DNA of 64,000 nucleotides from Pseudoduganella danionis. GTDB lineage: Bacteria; Pseudomonadota; Gammaproteobacteria; Burkholderiales; Burkholderiaceae_D. The position numbers and the translations under genes were made by a program. Below, piece after piece: positions 47,409-57,044 of this stretch; within the stretch, counting starts at the first letter, position 1; every line of letters begins with the position of its first letter. The notes below the pieces were generated by a model, which saw nothing but the letters and a program-made list of their open reading frames with translations, was not told the origin of the DNA and searched no databases. The stretch lies in assembly GCF_009720775.1 (NCBI RefSeq), contig NZ_WNKW01000001.1, forward strand, positions 310,001 through 374,000, written 5' to 3'.

Positions 47409-48028
47409 AGCATACTCTGACGCCTGCGCGCAGCGCCTCGCTGCGCCAGACCCGCTGGCAGCCGCACGTGCTGGCGCTGAATGCTCCGGCCGCGCTGCGT
47501 CCGTGGCTGACGGAAGATGGCTCGCTCACGGCACGCCTGAAAGCTCACAGCAGCAGCTTCCGTGTGCAGTGTCTGCACCAGCAGACTGCCCTGTGCCTGA
47601 ACGATGAAGCGGCCAGCATCGGCATGCATAGGGCAGGGCGGGTGTGGGAGCGCGAGGTGCTGCTACGCTGCGATAATACGCCTGTGGTGTTTGCCCATAC
47701 TGTGGTGCCGATGTCGGCCACGGCCAGCGACTGGCCATTATTCAGTGCGCTGGGCGAACGCTCGCTGGGCACCACGCTGTTCGGCGATCCGCAGGTACGG
47801 CGCGGCGAACTGGAATTTGCCCGTCTGCGTGCGGGCCATCCGCTGGCGCTGCGCGCGCGCAAGGCGCTGGGGCTGGATGGTCCTGATGTTGCGGCGGCTG
47901 CTGGCGCAGATGAACTGATACTGTATGCGCGCCGCTGCCTGTACCGGCGACGGCAGGGCAGTCTGCTGGTGACGGAAGTGTTCCTGCCCTCCGTGCTGGC
48001 GCTGCTGCCGCAGCAGACAAGTAAATAA
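47405..48028 (+). CDS. ubiC: Chorismate--pyruvate lyase
   Basis: UbiC makes 4-hydroxybenzoate from chorismate, the first committed step of ubiquinone synthesis. The 207-residue protein has the conserved Arg in RVWEREVLLRC and the conserved Glu in LLVTEVFLPSVLALLP, in positions matching the E. coli active-site Arg76 and Glu155. SLGTTLFGDPQVRRGELEFA is also family-typical. The only start near the family's beginning is a TTG at 47405 overlapping the upstream TGA. A longer N-terminus than E. coli UbiC (165) is seen. Confidence 0.9.
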   Translation: MKHTLTPARSASLRQTRWQPHVLALNAPAALRPWLTEDGSLTARLKAHSSSFRVQCLHQQTALCLNDEAASIGMHRAGRVWEREVLLRCDNTPVVFAHTVVPMSATASDWPLFSALGERSLGTTLFGDPQVRRGELEFARLRAGHPLALRARKALGLDGPDVAAAAGADELILYARRCLYRRRQGSLLVTEVFLPSVLALLPQQTSK

Positions 48029-48077
48029 GCAAGCAATAACGATAGCAACAACGAATCAACCCTACAGAAAAACAGCA

Positions 48078-50168
48078 ATGAATTTATTCTTCGAAGAATC
48101 CGGCGATTTCAAGGTCGGCACCATGATGACGCAGGCTGGCGAGGCCTATCAGGTTGAAATGGCCAGCGGCAAGCGTACCAAGGTCAAGGCCAAGGACGTG
48201 CTGCTGCAGTTCGAAAAGCCGGCACCGGCCGAACTGATGGAGCAGGCCAAAACCATCGCCGCCGAGATCGACCTCGATTTTCTGTGGGAAGTGGCCGGTG
48301 AAGAGGAATTCGGTTTTGCCGAACTGGGCGCCGAGTACTTCGGCCATGCGCCACTGCCAGCCGAAGCAGCGGGCCTGATCCTGTGCCTGCATTCCTCACC
48401 CATCTATTTCTACAAAAAAGGCCGTGGCCGTTACAAGGCGGCGCCCGAGCAATCGCTGCGCGCTGCGCTGGCCGGCATCGAGAAGAAGAAACAGCAGGCG
48501 CTGATACAGGCCGGCTATGTCGATCAGCTGAAAGCCCAGCAACTGCCGGAAGCCATGCAGAGCATGGTGCTGCAACTGCTGTTCAAGCCGGACAAGAACA
48601 CCATCGAATTCAAGGCGCTGGAAGCGGCGGCCAATGAACTGCACACCACGCCGCAACGTCTGATGCTGGCCGTGGGTGGCGTGGCATCGCCTAAAGCGCT
48701 GCATATGGCGCGCTTCCTGTTCGAGAACTTCCCCCGTGGCGCCGGCTTCCCTGAAGTGCCAGTGCCGCAGGCACCAGCAGGCCTGCCGGTGGCCGATGTA
48801 CAGGCTTTCTCGATCGACGACGTGACAACTACCGAAATCGACGATGCCTTCTCCGTCACCATGCTGGATGAGGGCAAGGTCAAAATCGGTATCCACATTG
48901 CGGCGCCGGGTCTGGGCATCAAGCCGGACGACGCCGTGGACAAGCTGGCGCGTGCGCGCATGTCCACCGTGTATATGCCGGGCGATAAGATCACCATGCT
49001 GCCGGACGCCGTGGTGGAAGCGTTCACGCTGGCCGAAGGTAAAACCTGCCCGGCGCTGTCGCTGTATGCCACGCTGAATATGGCCGACTGGTCGGTGCTG
49101 TCCACCGAAACCCGTGCGGAACTGGTACCGATTGCGAACAACCTGCGCCACAACGATCTCGATGATTTGGTCAACGAAGAGACGCTGGCCAGTGGCGAGG
49201 GCGAGTACCCGCACAAGGAATCGCTGCGCCTGATCTGGCAATGGGCGCAGGTGCTGGAAGCGGCCCGTATGATCAAGCGCGAAGCGTGGGGTCTGAAGCC
49301 GGAACAGAACAACCGCGTCGATTTCAACTTCTATGTGGAAGACGATGTGGTGACGGTGAGCCGCCGCAAGCGTGGCGCGCCGCTGGACAAGATCGTGGCC
49401 GAGCTGATGATCTTTGCCAACAGCACCTGGGGTAAGCTGATGCACGACCATGGCGTGCCCGGCATCTACCGTAGTCAGGGGCAGGGCGTGGGCGGCTGGG
49501 CTGCCAAGATGCAGGTGCGTATGCTGACGCACGCGGCACCCCATCAGGGGCTGGGCGTGGACCAGTATGCATGGAGCACCTCGCCGCTGCGCCGCTACAC
49601 GGACTTGGTCAATCAATGGCAGATTCTGGCCTGCGCCGAGCATGGCGTAACGGCGCCGCTGGTGGCCAACTTCAAGCACAAGGATGCGAATCTGTTCGCC
49701 ATCGTGTCGCAGTTCGATGCAGCGTATGCCGCCTACAACGATCACCAGTCCACCATGGAACGCTACTGGTGTCTGCGCTGGCTGGGGCAGGAAAATGCCC
49801 GTCAGGTGGATGCCGTGGTGCTCAAGGACGAAGTGCTGCGTCTGGTCGATATTCCGCTCATCATCCGTCTGCCGGGCATGCCGCAGGTGGCGCGTGGTCT
49901 GCAGGTCAAGCTCGATATTCTGCGCTGGGACGAAGTGGACCTGAGCATCGAAGCCCGTATTCTGGAAATACCGGCCGCCGATGCGGCACCAGCCGATGCC
50001 GATCTGGACTTCGAAGACGACGAAGCACCGGAAGAAGCCGTGGATGCGCCGGAACTGGCAGTGGAAGCGCAGGCCGAAGCCGGCGCCGAAACGCCGGCCG
50101 AAGGCGAAGCTGCAGCCGATGCTACAAATGGCGACAGCGACGGAGAGGATACGGCGCCAGCGGCCTAA
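48078..50168 (+). CDS. RNB-domain exoribonuclease (RNase II family)
   Basis: The 696-residue protein has the RNB catalytic domain with FSIDDVTTTEIDDAFSVTML, where clustered Asp residues bind magnesium, and KIGIHIAAPGLGIKPDDAVD. It also has YMPGDKITMLPDAVVEAF and DQYAWSTSPLRRYTDLVNQW. It is a 3'-5' RNA exonuclease, but the N-terminal half (residues 1-240) lacks the cold-shock domains of RNase R. It belongs to the shorter betaproteobacterial group, for which the substrate is not established. The last 65 residues form an acidic Ala/Glu-rich tail (about 630-696). Confidence 0.93.
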   Translation: MNLFFEESGDFKVGTMMTQAGEAYQVEMASGKRTKVKAKDVLLQFEKPAPAELMEQAKTIAAEIDLDFLWEVAGEEEFGFAELGAEYFGHAPLPAEAAGLILCLHSSPIYFYKKGRGRYKAAPEQSLRAALAGIEKKKQQALIQAGYVDQLKAQQLPEAMQSMVLQLLFKPDKNTIEFKALEAAANELHTTPQRLMLAVGGVASPKALHMARFLFENFPRGAGFPEVPVPQAPAGLPVADVQAFSIDDVTTTEIDDAFSVTMLDEGKVKIGIHIAAPGLGIKPDDAVDKLARARMSTVYMPGDKITMLPDAVVEAFTLAEGKTCPALSLYATLNMADWSVLSTETRAELVPIANNLRHNDLDDLVNEETLASGEGEYPHKESLRLIWQWAQVLEAARMIKREAWGLKPEQNNRVDFNFYVEDDVVTVSRRKRGAPLDKIVAELMIFANSTWGKLMHDHGVPGIYRSQGQGVGGWAAKMQVRMLTHAAPHQGLGVDQYAWSTSPLRRYTDLVNQWQILACAEHGVTAPLVANFKHKDANLFAIVSQFDAAYAAYNDHQSTMERYWCLRWLGQENARQVDAVVLKDEVLRLVDIPLIIRLPGMPQVARGLQVKLDILRWDEVDLSIEARILEIPAADAAPADADLDFEDDEAPEEAVDAPELAVEAQAEAGAETPAEGEAAADATNGDSDGEDTAPAA

Positions 50169-50253
50169 AAAGCCGTTGTCGCGCGCCTGCTTTCACGTAA
50201 AATCAGCCCATATTATCTGCCTATAAAGCGCCAACCCTAGCTAGCGGCCCTGT

Positions 50254-51141
50254 GTGAAGTCCTTCCGAGAAAATCGCCTCCTGTATCTGGCCTGCGGCAT
50301 ATCGCTGCTGGCCCACGGTGCAATGCTGGCCGTGCGGCTGGTGGCGCCCGTTGCGGCGCCTGTGAAGCCGACCGATCCCGGGCTGGAAGTGATTCTGGTG
50401 AATGCCAAGCATAGCAAGGCGCCGCTCAAGGCCGACGCGCTGGCGCAGGCCAATCTGGATGGCGGTGGCACGGTTGATCAGGGCCGCTCCAAGTCGCCGA
50501 TGCCCGACATGCGCAAGATGGAAACGGGCGACAGCATCAAGGCGGCCAAGCGCCGCATCGCCCAGCTCGAAGAACTGCAGCAAAAGCTGCTCACGCAGGC
50601 CAAGGTGGACACCCCGTTCGTGGCACCGCCCGTGACGGAAAAGAGCAAGCCTGACCCGACGCCTACGGGTGCCGACCTGCTCGACGCCAGCAAGGCGATA
50701 GCCCGCCGTGCAGCGGAAATCAGCGAAAGCATCGAAGACCAGAACAAGCGCCCCAAGAAAACCTTTATCACGCCGAGCACGCGCGGAGTGGGCTACGCCA
50801 TGTATTACAAGGCGATCCAGAAGCGCATCGAGGATATCGGCACGCTCAATTTCCCGCAGGCGCGCGGGCGCAAGCTGTATGGCCAGCTAGTGCTGTCGAT
50901 TCCGGTTTTTCAGGATGGCACCATCTACATGGCCGATGGCGGCATCAAGGTAGACCGCAGTTCCGGCAACCCTGAGCTCGATGCGGCAGCCGTGAACATC
51001 GTGCGCCGTGCCGCGCCGTTCGGCAAATTCCCGCCGAATATGCTGTCGAACGAAAAAGACGATCTGTGGGTGATCGTCACTACTTTCAAATTTACCCGCG
51101 AAGACAAACTACAAGCCGATTTAAGCGGCGGAGGACACTGA
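50254..51141 (+). CDS. tonB: Energy transducer TonB-family protein
   Basis: The 295-residue protein has one N-terminal membrane helix ([20 protein letters not shown]), a Lys/Pro/Ala-rich periplasmic spacer with a coiled-coil-like stretch ([20 protein letters not shown]) and a C-terminal TonB-like domain (about 205-285: [40 protein letters not shown]). It would link the proton motive force to outer-membrane receptors, although tonB-like proteins at this locus may have other partners. No exbBD is nearby. The start is a GTG (50254). The stop overlaps the aroE start (TGATG). Confidence 0.82.
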   Translation: MKSFRENRLLYLACGISLLAHGAMLAVRLVAPVAAPVKPTDPGLEVILVNAKHSKAPLKADALAQANLDGGGTVDQGRSKSPMPDMRKMETGDSIKAAKRRIAQLEELQQKLLTQAKVDTPFVAPPVTEKSKPDPTPTGADLLDASKAIARRAAEISESIEDQNKRPKKTFITPSTRGVGYAMYYKAIQKRIEDIGTLNFPQARGRKLYGQLVLSIPVFQDGTIYMADGGIKVDRSSGNPELDAAAVNIVRRAAPFGKFPPNMLSNEKDDLWVIVTTFKFTREDKLQADLSGGGH

Positions 51142-51959
51142 TGGATCGCTACTGCGTTTTTGGCAACCCTATCGCCCATAGCAAATCGCCCGATATCCAC
51201 GCTGCGTTTGCAGCCCAGACGGGGCAGCAGCTCAGCTACGAACGCCGGCTGGCGCCACTGGACGGTTTTGCCGCCGCAGTACAGGACTTCATCGCCGAAG
51301 GCGGCAAGGGCGCCAATGTCACCGTGCCGTTCAAACTCGAAGCGGTCAAGGTGGCGCAGGCGCTGACCATCCGTGCCCGTGCGGCCGGTGCCGTCAACAC
51401 GCTGCACTTTACGGACGAAGGCATCATCGGCGATAACACTGATGGCGCCGGGCTGGTGGCCGATATCGTGCGCAATGCCGGTGTGCCGATTACGGGCAAG
51501 CGGGTGCTGCTGCTGGGTGCCGGTGGTGCAGCGCGCGGCGTGGTGCTACCTATACTGGAATACCGTCCGGCCCAGCTAGTGATTGCCAACCGCACCGTGG
51601 CGACGGCCGAAGCGCTGGTCGAGCAGTTTGCTGCGCTCGGTGGCGAGGGCGTGGTATCGGCCTGCGGCTATGCCGAAATTCAGGGGCAGTACGACATTAT
51701 CATCAACGCCACTTCGGCCAGCCTGAGTGCCGAGCTGCCACCCGTGCCGGCCAGCGTGTTCGCGCCGGACGCACTGGCGCTGGACATGATGTATGGCGCC
51801 CAGCCTACCGTGTTCCTGCAGTTCGCGGCCCAGCATGGTGCGCGCCTGCGGGATGGACTCGGCATGCTGGTCGAACAGGCAGCGGAAGCCTTCAGCCTGT
51901 GGCGCGGAGTACAGCCGCAAACGGCGGCCGTGCTGAAGGCACTGCGGGAGCAGCTGTGA
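51141..51959 (+). CDS. aroE: Shikimate dehydrogenase
   Basis: AroE reduces 3-dehydroshikimate to shikimate with NADPH. I start at [20 protein letters not shown] (ATG 51141), giving 272 residues. The catalytic Lys is in [12 protein letters not shown], with [11 protein letters not shown] and the NADP-binding [25 protein letters not shown] and the ALDMMYG motif are family-typical. Its TGA overlaps the mtgA GTG start. It follows the tonB-like gene directly. Confidence 0.95.
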   Translation: MDRYCVFGNPIAHSKSPDIHAAFAAQTGQQLSYERRLAPLDGFAAAVQDFIAEGGKGANVTVPFKLEAVKVAQALTIRARAAGAVNTLHFTDEGIIGDNTDGAGLVADIVRNAGVPITGKRVLLLGAGGAARGVVLPILEYRPAQLVIANRTVATAEALVEQFAALGGEGVVSACGYAEIQGQYDIIINATSASLSAELPPVPASVFAPDALALDMMYGAQPTVFLQFAAQHGARLRDGLGMLVEQAAEAFSLWRGVQPQTAAVLKALREQL

Positions 51960-52672
51960 GCGCGGGCAAACGCGGTATCTGGCGCTGGCCGAGGTTGCTA
52001 AAGTGGTTGATACTGGCGCCGCTGCTGCTGTTTGCGCTGGTGCAGCTGTATTTCTTCGTGCAGATCTGGTGGTGGGTAGACCATAACCCGAGCACCACCA
52101 GCTTTATGCGCGCCCAGCAGGCCGCGCTGCGCGAAAAGAACCCCAAGGCGAATATCCAGCAGCTATGGGTGCCGTATGCGCGCATCTCGAATAACCTCAA
52201 GCGCGCCATCATCGCTTCGGAAGATGCCAACTTCTCCGACCACGACGGGGTGGACTGGGAAGCCATGCAGAAGGCCTATGACAAGAACGCCAAGAAGCAC
52301 AAGGTGGTATCGGGCGGCTCCACCATCACCCAGCAGTTGGCCAAGAACCTGTTCCTGTCCGGCTCGCGCAGCTATCTGCGCAAGGGCCAGGAGCTGATCA
52401 TCACCTATATGCTGGAAACCATGATGGAGAAGGAGCGCATCTTCGAAATCTACCTGAACGTGGTGGAATTCGGCACAGGTACCTTCGGCGCCGAGGCGGC
52501 AGCGCGGCATTACTACGGCGTGAGCGCGGCCAATCTGGGGCCGGCGCAGGCGGCCAAGCTGGCCGTGATGCTGCCGAATCCGCGCTTTTTCGACAAGCAC
52601 CGCGACTCCAACTATCTGGCCAAGCGCACGGAAGTGATCCTGCGCCGCATGAATTCGGCCGAATTACCCTAG
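51956..52672 (+). CDS. mtgA: Monofunctional peptidoglycan transglycosylase
   Basis: MtgA polymerises lipid II into glycan strands at the inner membrane. I start at the GTG at 51956 overlapping the aroE stop; an earlier in-frame ATG at 51899 lies inside aroE. One membrane helix ([20 protein letters not shown]) is followed by the GT51 domain with the catalytic Glu in [20 protein letters not shown] and [36 protein letters not shown] is also diagnostic. The 238 residues match E. coli MtgA (242). Confidence 0.95.
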   Translation: MSAGKRGIWRWPRLLKWLILAPLLLFALVQLYFFVQIWWWVDHNPSTTSFMRAQQAALREKNPKANIQQLWVPYARISNNLKRAIIASEDANFSDHDGVDWEAMQKAYDKNAKKHKVVSGGSTITQQLAKNLFLSGSRSYLRKGQELIITYMLETMMEKERIFEIYLNVVEFGTGTFGAEAAARHYYGVSAANLGPAQAAKLAVMLPNPRFFDKHRDSNYLAKRTEVILRRMNSAELP

Positions 52673-52778
52673 ACGGGCAGAAAAAAGCACGGTAGGTGCG
52701 GAAATTCGCCTATACAGGCTGGCTTAGGCAGGGGCTTTGCGGGTACACTTGCGCTGTTTCCAGAAGGCTCGCGCACCC

Positions 52779-53744
52779 ATGATTAATGTTTTCGTACTCC
52801 AGAACGGCCGGCTCAACCAGGTACCTATCGACACGCGCGCCGATCTGGAGCAGGTCGAACCGGTCTGGGTGGACCTGACCGACCCGACGGATGACGAACG
52901 CGCATGGGTCAAGACCATTTACGGCGTGACGCTGCCGGGCGAAGATGAAGTCAAGGACATTGAAGCCTCGGCCCGTTACTACGAAGCGGAAAACGGCGAT
53001 CTGCACCTGCGCACCGACTTCCTGCTGGAAGAAGAGGATGGCCCTTCGCGCATCGTGACGGTGGCCTTCATCCTCGCGCGCAAAATGCTGTTCTCCGTGC
53101 ATACCGACGATCTGCCCGTGTTCCGGCTGGTGCGTATGCGCGCCCGTTCGCGTCCCGGTTCGATTGCCGACTATATGGACGTGCTGCTCGACCTGTACGC
53201 CACCGACGCCGAATACTCGGCCGATGCGCTGGAAGGCATCTACCAGAATCTGGAAGAAGTTAGTGGCCGCGTGCTGCAGGAAGAATTCACTGACCAGGAC
53301 GCAGCGGCTGCCCTGAACGCCATCGCTCACGAGGAAGACTTGAATGGCCGTATCCGCCGCAACATGATGGATACGCGCCGTGCCGTCAGCTTCCTGATGC
53401 GTGGCCGTTTGCTCAACTCCGAGCAGTTCGAAGAGGCGCGCCAGATTCTGCGCGATATCGAATCGCTGGACGGGCACACCTCTTTCCTGTTCGATAAGAT
53501 TAACTTCCTGATGGATGCCACCGTCGGCTTCATCAACATTAACCAGAACAAGATCATCAAGATCTTCTCGGTGGCCAGCGTGGCCTTCCTGCCGCCTACC
53601 CTGATCGCCTCGATCTACGGTATGAACTTCAAGTGGCTGCCGGAACTGGAATGGTCGCTCGGCTATCCGTTCGCGCTGCTGCTGATGGTGACCAGCGCCA
53701 TCGCCCCGTTCTGGTACTTCCGCCGGCGCGGCTGGCTGAAATAA
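52779..53744 (+). CDS. corA: Magnesium/cobalt transporter CorA
   Basis: CorA is a pentameric magnesium channel in the inner membrane. I start at MINVFVLQNGRLNQVPIDTR (ATG 52779), giving 321 residues. The soluble domain has EYSADALEGIYQNLEEVSGR and the C-terminus has two membrane helices with the gate motif YGMNF between them (SIYGMNFKWLPELEW), ending RRGWLK. AGAAGG upstream is a plausible ribosome site. A single gene with its own promoter, no operon partner. Confidence 0.95.
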   Translation: MINVFVLQNGRLNQVPIDTRADLEQVEPVWVDLTDPTDDERAWVKTIYGVTLPGEDEVKDIEASARYYEAENGDLHLRTDFLLEEEDGPSRIVTVAFILARKMLFSVHTDDLPVFRLVRMRARSRPGSIADYMDVLLDLYATDAEYSADALEGIYQNLEEVSGRVLQEEFTDQDAAAALNAIAHEEDLNGRIRRNMMDTRRAVSFLMRGRLLNSEQFEEARQILRDIESLDGHTSFLFDKINFLMDATVGFININQNKIIKIFSVASVAFLPPTLIASIYGMNFKWLPELEWSLGYPFALLLMVTSAIAPFWYFRRRGWLK

Positions 53745-53862
53745 GCCCTGTGTTCGAACTTTCAGTACTGTAATAAAGCTGGCCGGTTTTATCGCTTAAA
53801 ATCGCGCCAGTGTCACTTTCCGGTCAAACGCATCGGGTATGCTGGCCATCGAAAGTGCGAAC

Positions 53863-55593
53863 ATGAACAAAAAACGGCAATTTTTCCCACGCCAGGTCGT
53901 GGAAGCCGGCGGTAACCGCTGGGACTGGGCTTTATTACCCATCGTATTGGCAGTCTTTGTGCTGATGGCCTATGGTAGCCAGCAGATGGCGCGCCCCTAT
54001 GAACTGGGGCAGGCGCTGCCGCTGTCGCTAGACCCCAGTTATCTGCCTTACTATCTGCTGCGTACTACGCTGCGCATGTTTATCGCGCTGGGCGCCTCGA
54101 TGGTGTTCAGCTGCGTGTTCGCGGCGCTGACCACCAAGTACCGGCTGGCGGAAAAAGTGCTGGTGCCGCTGCTAGACATTTTGCAGTCGATTCCGATTCT
54201 GGGCTTTTTGTCGATTACCGTGACGGCGTTCATCGCCCTGTTCCCCGGTAATCTGCTGGGCGTCGAATGCGCGGCCATCTTTGCCATCTTCACTTCGCAG
54301 GCTTGGAATATGGCCTTCTCGGCTTATCAGGGCTTCCGCACCGTGCCGGCCGAACTGTCCGAAGCGGCGCAGGTGTACCAGTTGTCGGGCTGGCAGCGTT
54401 TCTGGCGGCTGGAGCTGCCGTTCGCCATGCCCGGCCTGCTGTGGAATATGATGATGTCGATGTCCGGCGGCTGGTTCTTTGTGGTGGCTTCGGAAGCGAT
54501 TTCCGTCTCGGGCCAGGATATCAAGCTGCCCGGCATCGGCTCCTACATCGCGCTGGCAATTGCGCAGAGCGATATGCACGCCATCGGCTGGGCGATTGCT
54601 GCCATGTTCGTGGCCGTGCTGATGTACGATCAATTGTTCTTCCGCCCATTGCTGGCGTGGGCCGACCGCTTCCGTTTCGAGGAAACAGGTAGCGACACGG
54701 CACAGCAATCGTGGCTGCTGACGTGGCTGCGCCGTACCGAGCGCACGCAAGCCATCGTGGCATGGTTTGGCGATCTGCTGGGTCGTTCGATTGCGCTGTT
54801 CCGGCTGGGCCATGATGGCACCTCGATCCGTGCGCGGCGCGATCAGCCTTCGCTGGTGCCGCAGCGCGTGTGGGATGCGGTGATTGCTGCCGTGGTGTTC
54901 TATGCGCTGTGGAGTCTGGGGCACTTCATCAGCACGGAAGTGGGCTGGAGCGAAGTGGGGCACGTGTTCGTACTGGGCCTGTACACGCTGGTGCGCGTCA
55001 TCCTGCTGCTGGCGCTGGCCGCGCTGGTGTGGGTGCCGGTCGGTGTGTGGATAGGCATGAACCCGCGCTGGGCTTCGCGCACGCAGGCGGTGGCGCAGTT
55101 CCTTGCGGCCTTCCCGACCAATCTGGTGTTCCCGGTGGCGGTGGTGGCCATCGTGCGCTTCCACCTGAACCCGGATATCTGGCTGTCGCCGCTGATGATC
55201 CTCGGTACCCAGTGGTATCTGCTGTTTAACGTGATTGCCGGTGCTTCCACCATCCCGACCGAGTTGCGCCACGCGGCGCAGAACTTCGGCCTGACGGGCT
55301 GGCTCAAATGGCGCCGCTATCTGCTGCCGGCCATTTTCCCCAGTTTTGTGACGGGGGCGATTACGGCCACGGGCGGTTCGTGGAATGCCAGTATCGTGGC
55401 CGAGTATGTGAGCTGGGGACCGACCACGCTGAAGGCGCACGGCATCGGCAGCTATATTCAGGAGATGACCACGGCCGGTGACTTCCCGCGCATTGCGCTG
55501 GGCATAGGCGTGATGTGTATCTTCGTCATGGGCTTCAATCACTTTGTATGGCGCCGCCTGTACACGCTGGCCGAGAGCCGCCTGCACTTCTAG
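53863..55593 (+). CDS. Fused double permease of a NitT/TauT-like ABC transporter
   Basis: The protein (576 residues from ATG 53863; an ATG at 53839 adds eight) contains two complete permease domains in one chain. Both halves have an EAA-type motif: ELSEAAQVYQLSGWQRFWRL near residue 168 and ELRHAAQNFGLTGWLKWRRY near residue 470. About twelve membrane spans are expected. This duplicated architecture occurs in COG4986-type anion transporters. A pair of permease halves in one chain removes the need for a dimer. The ATPase gene follows after 32 bp. No periplasmic binding protein is adjacent, so the substrate is unknown. Confidence 0.88.
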   Translation: MNKKRQFFPRQVVEAGGNRWDWALLPIVLAVFVLMAYGSQQMARPYELGQALPLSLDPSYLPYYLLRTTLRMFIALGASMVFSCVFAALTTKYRLAEKVLVPLLDILQSIPILGFLSITVTAFIALFPGNLLGVECAAIFAIFTSQAWNMAFSAYQGFRTVPAELSEAAQVYQLSGWQRFWRLELPFAMPGLLWNMMMSMSGGWFFVVASEAISVSGQDIKLPGIGSYIALAIAQSDMHAIGWAIAAMFVAVLMYDQLFFRPLLAWADRFRFEETGSDTAQQSWLLTWLRRTERTQAIVAWFGDLLGRSIALFRLGHDGTSIRARRDQPSLVPQRVWDAVIAAVVFYALWSLGHFISTEVGWSEVGHVFVLGLYTLVRVILLLALAALVWVPVGVWIGMNPRWASRTQAVAQFLAAFPTNLVFPVAVVAIVRFHLNPDIWLSPLMILGTQWYLLFNVIAGASTIPTELRHAAQNFGLTGWLKWRRYLLPAIFPSFVTGAITATGGSWNASIVAEYVSWGPTTLKAHGIGSYIQEMTTAGDFPRIALGIGVMCIFVMGFNHFVWRRLYTLAESRLHF

Positions 55594-55625
55594 TGCGCTA
55601 ACAGTATAAGTATCGGAATCGAATT

Positions 55626-56936
55626 ATGAGCACTCCTATCGTCGAATTGAAAGCCGTCGGCAAGCATTTCCGTGGCGCCGATGGTTCTGCCCGTGCAGTG
55701 CTGGAAGGCGTGGACTTCACGCTGCATGAAGGCGAGATCGTGGCGCTGCTGGGCCAGTCCGGCTCAGGCAAATCCACCATGCTGCGGATTATGGCAGGGC
55801 TGATTCAGGCCGATGCGGGGCAGGTGCTGTATCGCGGCATGCCGCTGTATGGCACGGCACGCGGTATCCGCATGGTGTTCCAGTCGTTCGCGCTGTTCCC
55901 GTGGCTGACGGTGCAGAAGAATGTGGAGTTGGGGCTGGAAGCGCAGGGCATGCCGGCTGAAGAACGGGCGCGCCGCGCCGAAAAAGTGATCGACCTGATC
56001 GGCCTGTCCGGCTTTGAAGGCGCACTGCCGCGCGAGCTGTCGGGCGGCATGCGCCAGCGTGTCGGCATTGCCCGTGCGCTGGTGATGGAGCCGGAAGTGC
56101 TGCTGATGGACGAAGCGTTTTCCGCGCTCGATGTGCTGACGGGCGAGCGCTTGCGCGAAGAAATCCTCGAACTGTGGCAGTCGGGCCAGATCCCGACCAA
56201 AGCCATATTGGTGGTGTCGCACAATATCGAAGAAGCCGTGATGATGGCGGACCGCGTACTGATCTTCGCCAGCGATCCGGGCCGCGTGCGCGCCGAGTTG
56301 CCGATTTCGCTGCCGCAGCCGCGCAAGGCGGAAAGCAATGAAGTGCGCCAGCTGATCGACAAGGTGTACGAGCTGATGACGGCCGGTGCAGGGCGCCGTG
56401 GCCTGATCAGCGAGAAGGAAGTCAAGCTGCAACTGGGCGACCGTCTGCCGCAGGCCGGCATCGCCCACATGGAAGGCATACTGGAGCTGCTGGCCGAGGA
56501 ACCCTTCCTGGGCCGTGCCGACCTGCCGCAACTGGCCGAAGAAACCGAGTTGACCGACGCGGAACTGTTGGAAGTGTTGAATGGCCTGATACTGCTGGGC
56601 TTTGCCTATCTGACCAACGGCGACATCCTGCTCACTGAGCTGGGCAGCAAATATGCGGCCGCCAGCAATACGGAGCGGCAGGAAATGTTCGGCCACCAGC
56701 TACTCGAGCATGTGCCGCTGATCGCCTACATCTGCCATGGTCTGGAGCAGGACAAGTCGGGCGACCTGCCGGAGGACCTGTTCCTCAAGCTGCTGCGGTT
56801 TACGCTGAGTGCGGAAGAAGCAGAAAAAGCGCTGCGTGTAGCGATCGAATGGGGCCGTTACGGCGACCTGTTCGAATACAACTTCAACACCGGCGTGATC
56901 CAGATGGCCAAGGAAGACGAAGAGGACGAAATCTAA
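55626..56936 (+). CDS. ABC ATPase with AAA-associated C-terminal domain
   Basis: The 436-residue protein has a normal ATPase domain (residues 1-255) with Walker A GQSGSGKST, MVFQSFALFPWLTV, signature LSGGMRQRVGIARALV and Walker B LLMDEAFSALD (Ala in place of the usual Pro). It continues with about 170 extra residues, an AAA-associated C-terminal domain with winged-helix-like segments (AHMEGILELLAEEPFLGRAD, ELTDAELLEVLNGLILLGFA) and an acidic end. The same ATPase fusion is found with fused permeases. The extra domain may be regulatory. Confidence 0.9.
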   Translation: MSTPIVELKAVGKHFRGADGSARAVLEGVDFTLHEGEIVALLGQSGSGKSTMLRIMAGLIQADAGQVLYRGMPLYGTARGIRMVFQSFALFPWLTVQKNVELGLEAQGMPAEERARRAEKVIDLIGLSGFEGALPRELSGGMRQRVGIARALVMEPEVLLMDEAFSALDVLTGERLREEILELWQSGQIPTKAILVVSHNIEEAVMMADRVLIFASDPGRVRAELPISLPQPRKAESNEVRQLIDKVYELMTAGAGRRGLISEKEVKLQLGDRLPQAGIAHMEGILELLAEEPFLGRADLPQLAEETELTDAELLEVLNGLILLGFAYLTNGDILLTELGSKYAAASNTERQEMFGHQLLEHVPLIAYICHGLEQDKSGDLPEDLFLKLLRFTLSAEEAEKALRVAIEWGRYGDLFEYNFNTGVIQMAKEDEEDEI

Positions 56937-56940
56937 GCTC

Positions 56941-57037
56941 GGGGTCAGGTCGGGCATTGGTGCAGAGTTCGCTTAGAACGTGGCGAGCCCTGCGCCAACG
57001 CCCGACCTGACCCCTGCACTTTGCCCGACCTGACCCC
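56941..57037. repeat. Dispersed palindromic element (REP-like), copy 2
   Basis: The left arm at 56941-56967 matches copy 1 in 26 of 27 bases, and the right arm (56988-57014) ends in GCCCGACCTGACCCC. An extra 15-base piece of the right arm is repeated at 57023-57037. The two arms differ at three positions by changes that keep G-T pairing or nearly so. It lies between the ends of the ABC ATPase gene and hemL, which converge. Confidence 0.85.
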
Positions 57038-57044
57038 GGCGGGG

